64,000 bases of DNA from Heligmosomoides polygyrus polygyrus (Eukaryota; Nematoda; Chromadorea; Rhabditida; Heligmosomidae), in the NCBI GenBank assembly GCA_947396885.1, contig OX377201.1:62284983-62348982 (forward strand), given 5' to 3'. The notes beneath the pieces were generated by a model. It worked only from the letters and a program-made list of their open reading frames with translations, was not told the origin of the DNA and did no database searches. Position numbers and translations under genes: made by a program. This document shows positions 50,944 to 61,530 of the stretch, one piece after another. Position 1 is the stretch's first letter, and every line of letters begins with the position of its first letter.

Positions 50944-50998
50944 AATAGCGGAACCAGCTGCGAGGCGGGACAAACGCTGAAGAAGAAGAAGAAGAAGA
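50944..50998 (+). mobile_element. RTE 3' tail, right part of the interrupted copy
   Basis: AATAGCGGAACCAGCTGCG, then GCGGGACAAACGCTG and a GAAGAAGAAGAAGAA run, homologous to 26632-26690. Confidence 0.8.
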
Positions 50999-51796
50999 TG
51001 CCTGTTTAAGTGCAGGGAACAGCGCTCTCAGACTTCGTTATTGTATGCGAAACCTATGTTTTAACGAAAATAATCATTCTACTTGACGGGGGCAACGCAT
51101 GACGAAATTAATCTTTACAAAACTCTGCGCTCTGCTTTTTATAAAGCATAGAATCAAGCTTTTCCGGTGTGACGTACTATGTCGTCAGGAGGGTTCCATT
51201 TAGCATTGCTTTTTTTGGCAATAGATGCAATATAGATACACTGACCATATAGAAGATCGCTACAGAAAACCAGCTTTTTGAACATAAAATGAACGGAGCT
51301 TAGTGTTTCACAGTGTGCAGATTCAAGCAAAGAATTTATTTCCATGACAGATCCAACCTTCTGTTACATGATCGATTAAAAGAGCGCCTCAAAAAATCAT
51401 TATAGCCTGTGGCATAAATCACCATTAGCAATTAGCACTCAAAATTTTTAGAGAAGAAATCCATTTTCAGATATGACCTCCAGGTAGAAAAATTGTCGTG
51501 TCATTCCATTGCTAAAATTGAATTGACTGAACCTGTCCGGATTGATTCAAATACTATCCAAGAAGCTCCTTTTTTCAAACTATGTAACAGTGAGCATTTG
51601 TATTTTTATAGGACCCGGTTTTATCAATAACATGTCCTCTTGAGTAAACAATGCTGCGGACGTGGTCTACGTTGTCGAGGTCGCAGAAGGAAAGAACAAG
51701 AAATAGAAAAACAACATTAAAAGGTGAAAAAATCAAGACAAGCGAGAAGTAGATCTATGTTGGAGACAGGAAGGAGTGGTCATAAAACCTTCTTCT
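50999..51796. other. Spacer with no recognised feature
   Basis: AT-rich; no gene recognised. Confidence 0.4.
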
Positions 51797-51850
51797 GGGG
51801 CCAGATTCATCAACGATACCGGCGGGTAAGTGGTTCGTGAATCTGGCCCC
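51797..51850. mobile_element. MITE family B, copy 3 (54-bp hairpin)
   Basis: GGGGCCAGATTCATCAACG and (inverted) GGGGCCAGATTCACGAACC with only about 16 bp between. It is reduced to the terminal repeats. Confidence 0.7.
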
Positions 51851-51924
51851 TGGAGGAGGAAGAGTCGTAAATTTTCGGTAAAACCAAACCTACGCTTAAC
51901 TCTGCGCTAGGTTTCAGAAGAGTG

Positions 51925-51962
51925 AAATCTGCGCTCAGACGGGCAAACGTTAAAGAAGAAGA
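51925..51962 (+). repeat. Diverged RTE 3' tail
   Basis: CTGCGCTCAGACGGGCAAAC, then GTTAAAGAAGAAGA, resembles GCGGGACAAACGCTGAAGAAGAAG. Confidence 0.4.
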
Positions 51963-52546
51963 GTGCTAAGTTCCGAGAATGCCTGGTCCACCGTCAGCAA
52001 CTAGGAAAAGTCTCGACGGTGGTCATGATCAGTAAATTGCTAGCATCGCACAGTGAATCGCCTAGCCAATAGGTCCCTCTTCTTCGAACGGCTCGAAAAA
52101 TGTTGCGAACTCATAGAAGGCACGTGCCATGCTTATTGTAAATTTTATGTAATTAAAATAAATTTAAATTAAAGTAATTTTAAAAAGTGAAATTAATTTT
52201 GTGTCGCTTTTATAAAGTTGTGTCCGGTGATCATTGGAAGAAAGCAGGTCTTTAACTGATTCGAAATCCACCCCTATAACGCTGTTCGTAACGCCATTTC
52301 GAGTCACTTTCACAGAGCGTTAGCCGTTTTTACGCTGACGCGAACAACAAACTTCGAGGGTCAAGTGGTCCCAAAACGGCGCGACACAGCTGTTACAGCA
52401 GTTTCGAAGAAAGTGCACCAAGGCGGATTCTGTGTAATTTAGCAGGCGGTATGGCTGAGACTGTATGACGCCTCAAAGTGAAGTGAAAATGTACCTAAGA
52501 CCGCACACTTCAGGAAACCCCACCAAGATGCTGGATCATACGTGCT
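51963..52546. other. Spacer with no recognised feature
   Basis: AT-rich; may include the 3' flank of the RTE insertion that follows on the - strand. Confidence 0.4.
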
Positions 52547-55500
52547 GGGGAAGAATCACCTGTATCACCTGTCGTCCCGTTGATCATCGACTTGCTCGAG
52601 CGGGCGCCAGCAGCGTCTCCATTCGTCCCTGTCGCGTGCCAGAGTGGTCCAATGGATCCTCCTCGCTCGAGGGACACGAAGAGCGTCATATCGGTCGTTC
52701 AGGGCTTTCACGAAGAAGTCCGACCAACGCGTTGGTGGGCGTCCTGGTGTTCTTTTGACATCCCGCGGAATCCAATCTGTGACGACTCTCGTCCAGGGGG
52801 TGTCTGCGAATCGCATTACGTGGCCGGCCCACCTAATTTTCGACGACTTGGCCCATGCGACAGCGTCTCTGATCTTCGAACGTCGGCGAAGCTCGGAACT
52901 CCGAAGGCCTTCTCTCACTTGCGTGAGTCGTGTCACTCCGAGCATCGTCCTCTCGATTCCACGCTGCGCGACGCTGATCGCGTGTTCATCCTGCTTTCGT
53001 ATAGCCCAGGTCTCTGAGGCGTATGTTAGGGCAGGAAGAACAGTGGAGTCGAATAGGTGGGCACGGAGTCGGACGTTCTTCGTCTTCTTCGCGACTTCTT
53101 CGACGCTCTTGAAAGCTCCCCAAGCCGTTCGTTTCCTCCTGCTCAGCTCTAGTGCTAGGTCGTTGGCCATGTTGACTTCGCGACCCAGATACACATAGCT
53201 GGAGCATTCGGAGATGTTCGTTCCGTTGAGCGAGAATGGGGCATCAGAAACCCATCCGTTCTTCATGAACATCGTCTTCGTAAGATTCAGCTGCAGTCCA
53301 ACGTTCCCACATACACGGTCGAAGTCGGCCAGCATTCGCTCCGCCTGGCTGATGCTCGGTGTTATGAGCACGATGTCGTCAGCGAAGCGAAGATGATGTA
53401 GTTGCCGGCCGTCGACCTTCACTCCCATGTCTTCCCATTCTAGTTCGCGCATGACGTTTTCGAGGGTGGCGCTGAAGAGCTTCGGGGATATGGTATCCCC
53501 TTGTCGAACCCCTCTCTTCACGTCAATGACGACGTCGTTGTAGAATGGTGAGATCTTGGTCGTGAATCCACTGCACAGCTCTCGAAGGACCCTGATGTAC
53601 TGAGTAGGAACGCCCTGGGTGAGCAGGGCTTCCATGACCGCTTCAGTCTCGACGGAGTCGAATGCCTTCTTCAGGTCGATGAACGTAAGGCACAGCGGCA
53701 GCTTGTACTCTCGCGACACTTCGATGAGCTTCGTAATGGTGTGTTTGTGGTTGATCGTGCTGAATCCTCTCCGAAATCCTGCTTGCTCGCATGGCTGTCC
53801 TTCGTCCAGCGTTCTGCTAATCCTATTCAGGATAACTCGAGTGAACAGCTTGTAGACTACGGACAACAGGCAGATCGGGCGATAGTTGCCAATGTCGTGC
53901 ACGTCTCCCTTCTTGTACAGCAAAACGGTCTTGCTCGTCTTCCACTGAGATGGAACCTTGCATTCGGACAGGTAGCGTGTGAAGAGCCGCGCCAAGGTGT
54001 TGATGAGCGCTGGCGGGAGGTTCTTCAGGTGTTCAGCTCTGATCCTGTCGGGACCGGGTGCTGTACGTTTCTTCACCGACGAGATGGCGTGTCGGATTTC
54101 GGAAGAGAGAACAGAGGGGACGACGTATCCATCCTGCGGAAGATGGCATGGGGGCAGGTGAACGTGGCTATCGAAGAGATCGGAGTAGAAGTCGTGGATG
54201 ACTTTCTCCATGGTCCTTCTGGAAGAGGTGATGGTTCCGTCAGGACGTCGGAGAGCGGTCATCTTGGTCTTGAAGTTGGCGAAGTTCCGGCGGGCATTGC
54301 AGATGCTCAGCACTGCCTCTGCTGCTTCAGCCAACACTTCCGCCCTTCTCTCTTTGAGATCTTCCTTTATCGCCGCTCTGCATAGCTTTGCAAGCTCGGA
54401 CGTCAGTTGGTAGTTGCCTGACGCTCGTGCTGCTCCACGCTGGCGTATCAGCTCAAGAGTTTCCGGAGACAGGCGTCTCTTGGTGGTCTTTAAGCTCTCG
54501 GCTCCCTTAGCACTATCGTGGAGATGGTGCACGAAGCGATCGTATTCCTCGTCGACGTTGTCCATGACGGCATCTTCCCAAAGGCCGATAAGAGAGGTGT
54601 AGAGATCCCAGTTGATGGTCGTTCTGGGATTCCTCTTCTTGAACTTCGCGGCCTTCTCTCCTTGACGCGAAAAGCGGAACCTCGCGCGAAGGAGGCGGTG
54701 GTCCGATCCCGTGTAGAACTTGGGGACAACGGAGACATCGGTCAGGCAATACTTGCGATTGAAGATGATGTGGTCGATCTCGTTGTGGAACTGGCCATCG
54801 GGGGATTCCCAGGTCCATCGTAGGGAGGGAGGCTTCTGGAACTGCGAGTTTCCATGGATGGTCTTGGTCGACATGATAAACTCAGACAGCCTTTCACCTT
54901 GCTCGTTCCACTCCAAACCGTGGGTTCCGATGTGAAGTTCTTCCGGCGACCTTCGTGGCCCGATCTTGGCGTTGAAGTCGCCGACGATCACCTTGTAGAA
55001 GGTGTGATCTTCCTTATAGAACTTCTCCAGCTCCACGTAGAAGGCCTCGACGTCTTCGTCGTCGTAGTCGGATGTTGGGGCATACGCGACGAACACAGTC
55101 AAGGCTGGCACGGAGCCACATCGCTTCAGTCGCAGACGTCCGATTCGGCTTGTCAGAGACTCGTACGAATCGATGTTCATGGCCAAGTGCGTGTTGACGA
55201 GGACACCAACGCCGCCTACTCCCCTGCTGTCGCATGTTCCGAGGAACAGTTCTTCTCCGGAGTCGTAGGCGGCGTGTAGGGGGTGGTGTCTTCTCGTCTC
55301 GGTCAGTCCGATGACGTCGTACTTGATCTTCCTGGCTTGCATCATCAGGTCCTCGACGGATGCTTCCGACGCAAGCGTGCGGGCGTTGTAAGTACAGATC
55401 GTCATCCTAGTCCTTCTCAGTTTGCGCAGCCTGGTTAGGCCCTGAGATTTTAGCAGCCTCTCCGTACTCGTCCTTCCCATCGCTGCAGAAATGGGGGCTC

Positions 55501-55985
55501 TTTCGGGGTCAGGAGAATGAGGCCCTTTAGTGCTGCTGTGTTTGACTGGAATACAACACGGGTAGCTAGTCAGGCTCTGTCGTGCGGGCGGGGTACTCCG
55601 GGCAGCTAGCCAGACTGCCCGAAGGGACGGGGCGAGACTTAAGGCGGCCTCGAATCGCCTTACATGTACTCCCAGTCTACCGAGTGCAAGCTTTTGGCCG
55701 AGCCGACACAGTTACAATCCGCACAGTCACGGACACATCCACGCACACTGTGCACGAACATGCCGCTCCCACGCACAAGGAACGCATCGACCCGACACAG
55801 CAGGAGCAAGGAGTCCATCCCCTGCATCCCACCTGCGTCTCTGGGCAGTAAACGGTCGCATTTGGTTCGCGTTTAATTCCCCTATCCACCACCCGGGGAC
55901 GCGCCACGTGGCCCTGCGACAAGCGGCCCGAGATCCATCTTAACAAGAGAGCCCGAAGGCTCTCTATCGAGGGAGATCCGTGGCT
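52547..55985 (-). mobile_element. Intact RTE-clade non-LTR retrotransposon
   Basis: On the - strand a 5' region (about 55481-55985, GC-rich, exact end unknown) precedes a single uninterrupted ORF. The 3' end is two copies of ACAGGTGAT, then TCTTCC. The first copy contains the stop codon, so there is almost no 3' UTR. Very short 3' UTRs and short tandem-repeat tails are known for RTE elements. A target duplication was not identified. Confidence 0.85.
52565..55480 (-). CDS. RTE endonuclease-reverse transcriptase, 971 aa
   Basis: Makes a cDNA copy of its own RNA at a nick in the target DNA. Starts ATG 55480 and ends TGA 52565-52567, of normal length for RTE ORF2. The N-terminal apurinic-like endonuclease (about residues 25-265) has [38 protein letters not shown] and [10 protein letters not shown] (catalytic Glu, Asp-Asn, Asp-His present). 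The reverse transcriptase (about 460-760) has [60 protein letters not shown], the active-site FADDIVLIT and YLGREVN. The C-terminal region ends in a Trp-rich stretch. No stop, frameshift or lost catalytic residue was seen. It is distinct from the LRWTAG-type fragments at 25.6 and 49.4 kb. It may be an active copy. Confidence 0.95.
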   Translation of the reverse strand: MGRTSTERLLKSQGLTRLRKLRRTRMTICTYNARTLASEASVEDLMMQARKIKYDVIGLTETRRHHPLHAAYDSGEELFLGTCDSRGVGGVGVLVNTHLAMNIDSYESLTSRIGRLRLKRCGSVPALTVFVAYAPTSDYDDEDVEAFYVELEKFYKEDHTFYKVIVGDFNAKIGPRRSPEELHIGTHGLEWNEQGERLSEFIMSTKTIHGNSQFQKPPSLRWTWESPDGQFHNEIDHIIFNRKYCLTDVSVVPKFYTGSDHRLLRARFRFSRQGEKAAKFKKRNPRTTINWDLYTSLIGLWEDAVMDNVDEEYDRFVHHLHDSAKGAESLKTTKRRLSPETLELIRQRGAARASGNYQLTSELAKLCRAAIKEDLKERRAEVLAEAAEAVLSICNARRNFANFKTKMTALRRPDGTITSSRRTMEKVIHDFYSDLFDSHVHLPPCHLPQDGYVVPSVLSSEIRHAISSVKKRTAPGPDRIRAEHLKNLPPALINTLARLFTRYLSECKVPSQWKTSKTVLLYKKGDVHDIGNYRPICLLSVVYKLFTRVILNRISRTLDEGQPCEQAGFRRGFSTINHKHTITKLIEVSREYKLPLCLTFIDLKKAFDSVETEAVMEALLTQGVPTQYIRVLRELCSGFTTKISPFYNDVVIDVKRGVRQGDTISPKLFSATLENVMRELEWEDMGVKVDGRQLHHLRFADDIVLITPSISQAERMLADFDRVCGNVGLQLNLTKTMFMKNGWVSDAPFSLNGTNISECSSYVYLGREVNMANDLALELSRRKRTAWGAFKSVEEVAKKTKNVRLRAHLFDSTVLPALTYASETWAIRKQDEHAISVAQRGIERTMLGVTRLTQVREGLRSSELRRRSKIRDAVAWAKSSKIRWAGHVMRFADTPWTRVVTDWIPRDVKRTPGRPPTRWSDFFVKALNDRYDALRVPRARRIHWTTLARDRDEWRRCWRPLEQVDDQRDDR

Positions 55986-56695
55986 GGGGAAGAAATGCAG
56001 CATAATCCGGTGAAGACCGGCACTCGACTGGGTGGTAGGCACAGGCTGCACGCAAAAAGAGGTCTCCATTGCTCGGCGTCAGGGAGGACAGAACCACCCC
56101 AACGCATGCGAACTCATCAAGGCCACAAAAATCCTGCGAACTCTTTCCCTCTGGAAAATGTGCACGCCGTTTCACTGGTCTCTAAATACGCTTCCATTTA
56201 GAGGCAGTAATGTCTTCTGGCTCATATTGAAGTGTAAGAAGCAAGAAACTTGAGGTGTGTTAGATCCTAAGAGGAGGCTATGGACCCACATCACGCAGCG
56301 CGATATCTACCTCATGAACAGAATAAGCATAATTTACAGTCCCCTCTCTTACAACGCGTTTGAAGGGATCCGCGTTATAACGGGAGTCGCGTCCTAACCG
56401 GATCCTTTTTGTAGTTTTTTTATGCACAGATTTATCTAAAATCGCATTCAATGACTAAATATGAATACAGTGATGACATATGTGACCACGAGAAGAGTGT
56501 GAAGGCACACAACAACTTTAGATTATCAATGAAGCCCCGTCCGCAGAGATACTTTCTGTTATATGCATAAGAATGAACCGATATGTGTGAGGATCAACGA
56601 GTACCAGACGAACATAGGTTAGACGTGGTGAACAACAAAATAGAAAACTAAAGAAACGAGGCTGCAAGATCATTTAGTCGCGATCAAAATTCTCG
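55986..56695. other. Spacer or RTE 5' flank
   Basis: No gene recognised. The boundary with the RTE 5' region is uncertain. Confidence 0.35.
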
Positions 56696-56699
56696 CACC

Positions 56700-56772
56700 A
56701 AGCTGGACTCGTACCCACACTCCCTGCCTTCCGGACGGGATGTCAGCCCACTATACTATCGACGCTGGTAAA
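56700..56772 (-). tRNA. tRNA-like pseudogene or SINE head
   Basis: On the - strand TAGTATAGTGGGCTGACAT fits a tRNA A-box/D-arm and GTGGGTACGAGTCCAGC approximates the T-arm B-box (GGTTCGANTCC), about 35 bp apart. The acceptor stem pairs poorly (TACCAGC with CTTGGTG), the T-loop lacks TTC and no convincing anticodon stem forms. A degraded tRNA or tRNA-derived repeat is more likely than a working tRNA. Confidence 0.3.
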
Positions 56773-57472
56773 CCGCGCGCCACATCCGCAACATCTCGTT
56801 ACAAATCGCTTCTCAACACTCTCCCATGATTTGGTAATGCTTAGTGCGACTGAACAGCGCCATTGCTGTAATCCTGTCCGAAAAGCAGAAGATGCAGGCA
56901 CAAGACCCGCGTGGCACGAGAGTTCTGAGCGCAACAGAACCTCCTCCAACAGTACATAACCTCTATACCAGCTGCTCCAAGCTCAAGACGAATATGCAGC
57001 AATTGTTTTGAATAACCTGAGTGTCACGTCCCTCCAATCCCTTCTCGTTCCTGATAGAGGAAATCTCCTAACATACGGCAGCTTCTAACGACTACCGGGA
57101 GTCTTCCCGTGTGCTCGACACATTGCTGAGTATCAACACTTGTGGGTCACGCAGACGAGAAAAACGACGATGTGCATCTAACACATTGTCTCACAGCTGC
57201 TTTTTCTCACTGTGAACGAGGCACCAGAAGGGTAGGTCTGATCACAGACCAGTCAGCATCTTGCACCCCTCCGTTTTCTGTGTGGCACCGAAACTGTGCT
57301 CTGGTCGCATTATAACGGAAGTCGTTTTAAACGCAGAGTTCCTCCCAAAACCGTGCTATAACGGGAGTATGTAGTGTTGTATCCAACGCGTCTTAAACGG
57401 AGTTTGTTTGTATTGGCGTAAGGGTAAGCTGGCCGGGGCCAGAGAAAATCTACGTTATATCGAGAGTCGCGT
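56773..57472. other. Spacer with no recognised feature
   Basis: No gene recognised. Confidence 0.4.
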
Positions 57473-57545
57473 CTTATTTATTTATTTATTTATTTATTTA
57501 CGTCTCAAGGACGCGCACTATATGTGAGAGAAACAAAAAAAGAAC
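57473..57545 (-). repeat. LINE-like 3' end (copy 2) with TTTA microsatellite
   Basis: TTTATTTATTTATTTA run at 57473-57500, then ACGTCTCAAGGACGCGCACT (hairpin GTCTCAAGGAC). Homologous to 29031-29110. As a - strand LINE end this is a hairpin plus TAAA tail. Confidence 0.5.
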
Positions 57546-57555
57546 AGAATAAGCC

Positions 57556-57882
57556 GTGCAACCGAAAAATGAAGAAACAGAACCAGGCAACAATACAAAA
57601 TTGAAGCGACAACGTTATACATTAAAACGGGAATCTCAGAAGCCCTCTGTCTGGGTTGCGAAAGCCTATATAATGGTGTCATGCTCAAAAAGTAAGGAGA
57701 GCAGCTTAGATACTAGAACAGAATCTTCTTTGATGTTTTTGATGTCTTACCCTTATAACCAGAGGGGACTGTATTTGGAGTCTTTCAAAACAGCACTTTA
57801 TGAAGTTATGCCAATCGCTTTGGTGGAGCTTCTGTTTAGACTGTACTGTGCCTTGGTTGACTATGCAGAGGTTCCAGTATGA
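57556..57882 (+). other. 108-codon open frame, unknown
   Basis: Longest frame in 56.3-59.2 kb. Basic N-terminal half (KLKRQRYTLKRESQKP) and a hydrophobic Leu-rich end (VELLFRLYCALVDY). No family, splice sites or repeat match recognised. It may be chance. Confidence 0.2.
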
Positions 57883-59239
57883 ACGGTGTTTTGATATCGA
57901 CTAAAAATTTATTCGCTGTGTTATTCTTCGTTCGCCACAAGGCTTCCGAGACCATCGTGGTTTAGAAATTTCGCTCTGGAACGAGAAATAATGTGGCCGT
58001 ACAAGTTCTGATTGGTCTGGAATCACCAGCACTAGCAGAGCTTCGCTAGGTTATCGTGACAATCGAAATTCCATGTCCAGCCGAAGACTTAGTGAACACA
58101 AACCACAGTAATCTTCGTTGATGATCTTCCAGCCACTGCAGTACCAAACAAATCAGTGGAACCCTTCAACTACCCACCGTTAACGAGCGGGCGGTCTCAT
58201 CGCTTAATGCTGGAGAGCGCTTTTTGAGCAAATCTTGCTGCTCGATGTGGCATTGCGCTCCTGCGCAGTTAACCCAAACTCCAAAGAGAAGCCTTCAAGA
58301 ACGAAAGAAAGTAAAGAACTGTACCGCACAGTTCGATACTGTCAATGTTGTGAACCGTTCGCTGTTGGCACATATGTTGCCTAAAACCGCGGGCAAAGTG
58401 CTTCAAAACAAAGCGAATTCTATATGAATGAGTATCCCCGAACATGTAAGAAATTATGGAGGAATCGCTTGTTGGTTTACTTGAGTGTCGAGGCTGCGAT
58501 TGAATTACAGATGCATTTGAAATGTCCGTACCACCTCTGATAGGGTCAGTTAAAATATCGTTTTGTTTAAAGGATTCTTGAACCTATCCAAAGGAGAGGG
58601 GGCGCTTCACTCTGTCGGTCGAACGGCAGTAATATTGAAAGTAGATTGTCATACAAAGGCCGCGCACTAGACTAACCTCGTGAGAACAGTGTCTTGTAAT
58701 GCCTCACATTGGGACGTCATTTTCCTTATGCCTGATCCGCTTTTCAGGGATGTCCCCTACGACAAGGTCAGCTCCGGATTCTGCGGTGCAGAGCTCGCAA
58801 TCCTTTGTTTATAGAGTTTTCTCTAGATACAGAATCTGAACTTCATGACTGTTTGGACGAACATTACTCAATAACCTGAGACCTCAATATCTTCCTACTA
58901 TTCTTCTGACGTCATCTGTGGAAAAGGCTTTCCACTGGCTTCCGAATGGGACACCACCTCATGTTCCATACCAAGGCTCACAAGAGGCCGCACTACCTGA
59001 ATTAGTGCAACGCCTTCAGTGACTGTGAATTTTTCATGTGATAGCTTGAAATCTTCAAAGCGTGGTATTCACATCAATTGCTTGGGTCGAAGATTCTCAC
59101 TATGTAGCGTAGTTGGACGTGGCGGAAGTTGGTGTTCGAAGATGACGATGCATTTCAATGCCAATCGAAGTTCATCAGTTATGAACTTCGTCTTCTTCAC
59201 GTTCAGCCAGACTTTACCCACCCTAGACTGCTAAAGAGA
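57883..59239. other. Spacer with no recognised feature
   Basis: Short frames only; nothing recognised. Confidence 0.4.
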
Positions 59240-59840
59240 GGCGATTAAAATGGTGGAAGAATTCCGCTACCTCGGAACTGACTTGTCCGAGGTGTGAAGC
59301 AGATGATCAGGTGATGGATAAACGTAGCCTGGCTCAAGTGGAGTCCATGGAAATCTTTTGCGGCCGTAGATACTCAATAACACTCAAAGGCAAGCTCTTT
59401 ACATAGAACAGTAGTCAGGCCTGTCCTCTTATGCGGTAGTGAGTGCTGGGCCCTGGTTAATGCACAGTAACGGTAGCTGCAAGCTGCGAAAATGAGGATG
59501 CTCAGGTGGGCATGTGGACGTCCCCATCGAGACAGGGTGCGCAATGAGGACAGTGATAGAGACAGCCCCGATTCAGTTGAGGATGAGGGAGCGGCGCTTG
59601 AGGTGGAACGGACACATCCTGAGAAGACCACGGAACCACCCCGTACGGTTGCCCCTAGACTTCGACGCACCGAGAAAGCACTCGAGAGGAGTGTCAAAGA
59701 AACGATGGAAGGACGTCATCAAGAGGGATCTCTCCGGCGCAACGGCAGACGACTCTCTTGATAGGATGGGGCGACGGATCACAAGTACAGCGGACCCCGC
59801 GACTGCGTAGGACTAAACGCTCAGGAGAAGAAGAGGAGTC
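59240..59840 (+). pseudogene. RTE-like LINE C-terminal fragment, different subfamily
   Basis: Across shifted frames: MVEEFRYLGTDLSE, RPVLLCG..CWALV, MRMLRWACGR, RRLRWNGHILRRP, VSKKRWKDVIKRDL and STADPATA, then stop. The arrangement is that of the region after the RT domain in RTE proteins. It ends CGACTGCGTAGGACTAAACG and a GGAGAAGAAGAGGAG tail. Broken by several frameshifts and stops. Confidence 0.75.
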
Positions 59841-61530
59841 AGGTGGAGCCCCCGACTGGACTTCCACTCAAGCTCCGTTTTCAAATTAAAAAAAAAAATA
59901 AAAATTATGCTGCAGCGAAACCATTTTTTGTGAACAGGCTCCACTGGACTGACTGATATTTCGGCGTCATCGTCTTCTTCGGCGTTTGTGCGAGTAGCTT
60001 ATATTTAGCATACTAATGGACCACTCTCGCAAGCGACATCTCTTCCTACGTGATATTATAGGGAAAAGTAGTAGAGAGCCAATGCCCTGCTTACAGCGCA
60101 TGTAGCTTCTAGCCCCTCAGGTGGGTGCGACGACGACCCACTAGTCACCCGTAATAAACAGAAATGAACGGAGGTGGGGGAGTTTAGCCGCGGATGCACT
60201 CGGCTCGACCACCATGGAGGTCAGAGCCAGTGGACAAGCGGGTTCAGTAGGTGGTGAGGGTGCAGTTCCTAATTCGTCGCTGTGTGCTCTTCCTTGAGAG
60301 TACACTGTCCTTCCTGGCCCGCATCTGCGACCGAAAGCGTCTCAGGCTCGCTGGGTGTGGGCTTGTCTCTTTTCCGAGCTGAAATACAGCCCGTCGAAAA
60401 ACTGCGCCGACCACCAGAAGCGGAGGATTCAGTTCCTAATGGCTTCCTGCAGTGCTCGCGAGAAAATAAATAATGTTGGGCAGTGGAAGTCAATCATTCG
60501 TCCAACTGCCATTTTCTGCAAAAGCGGAATAGCTCTTTCGACATACTTCATTAGGCCTTCCAAGAAACGCAGACTAGGCATGGGTGAAACGCAAATTATT
60601 CCGTCAGATAGAACGAAGAATACCGCCTTAGACGATATAACAATGCGAAGTTAAATGTTGATTCAGTAATAAACGAACGGAAAGCGGTTGCAGAGAAACG
60701 GCCAGAACGTCCCGGCCGACCTAGTACATGGCCCAGAGACATCTATTTTCGCAGCATTCAGTATGTATTGGATCCGAATGAATCATTTTCGGATATCCGA
60801 TTCGGATATCCCGATCCGAATTGTCCAATTATCCGGATCCTTGCTGATTCGGAAAAAATCGGGTAATCCGTTCAGTTTCCTCGCTCCATACTGAAATCGC
60901 GCACCTTGGATAAAATCACATTCAAAACAAATTTCGCGGGCGAACCCGCTGCTGAGTCTTACGCTTTCGGGCCCCACTGTGAAATAGCGTAGAAATAATG
61001 ACGTCGAATATATCTAGCAGGCCGCTGAGCGTTATGTCGATTTTCACATATTTTTCTTCAAATATCATGCTGCGCTGCCGGGGGACAGCAAGCACTGGAA
61101 TTAAGGGAGAGAAGGGATTGACTCTGACCGGCACTTCGCTATTTCACATTGTATCGCAGATTGCGTCGGGGGAGGGGAGGGAGGGGGGGGGGAGCGTCAC
61201 CATATAGAGCAGTCCCATGCTGCACTTTGTGCTGCACGAAATTAAAAATTAAAAATGTTATTCTTCAACACTTGTGCGTCTTCCATTTGATGAACTGTGT
61301 TAGACTATTTCTGATGCAATTCGACATTTGCGCATTGGATAATGGAATTTCGGAAAGCCCGGATTTTAGATTAATTCACCTTGGAATCAGGGATGTGCGG
61401 AAATTTTTCGAGAAAAGCGGAAGACGGAATACGGAACGGAAGAGCTCGAAAATAAGCGAAAACAGGAGCACGAAACACGGAAACGGAAGTGACTCAAAAC
61501 TCACTACTTCGTATAACTTATATATATACC
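59841..61530. other. Spacer with no recognised gene
   Basis: Frames up to about 100 codons without motifs. A cluster of ATCCGATTCGGATATCC repeats lies at 60785-60860. TATATATATACC directly precedes the tandem array. Confidence 0.4.

Noticed and set aside
52644..53198. 184-codon + strand frame and other + strand frames at 52.5-55.3 kb
   Set aside because: Antisense shadows of the intact RTE ORF.
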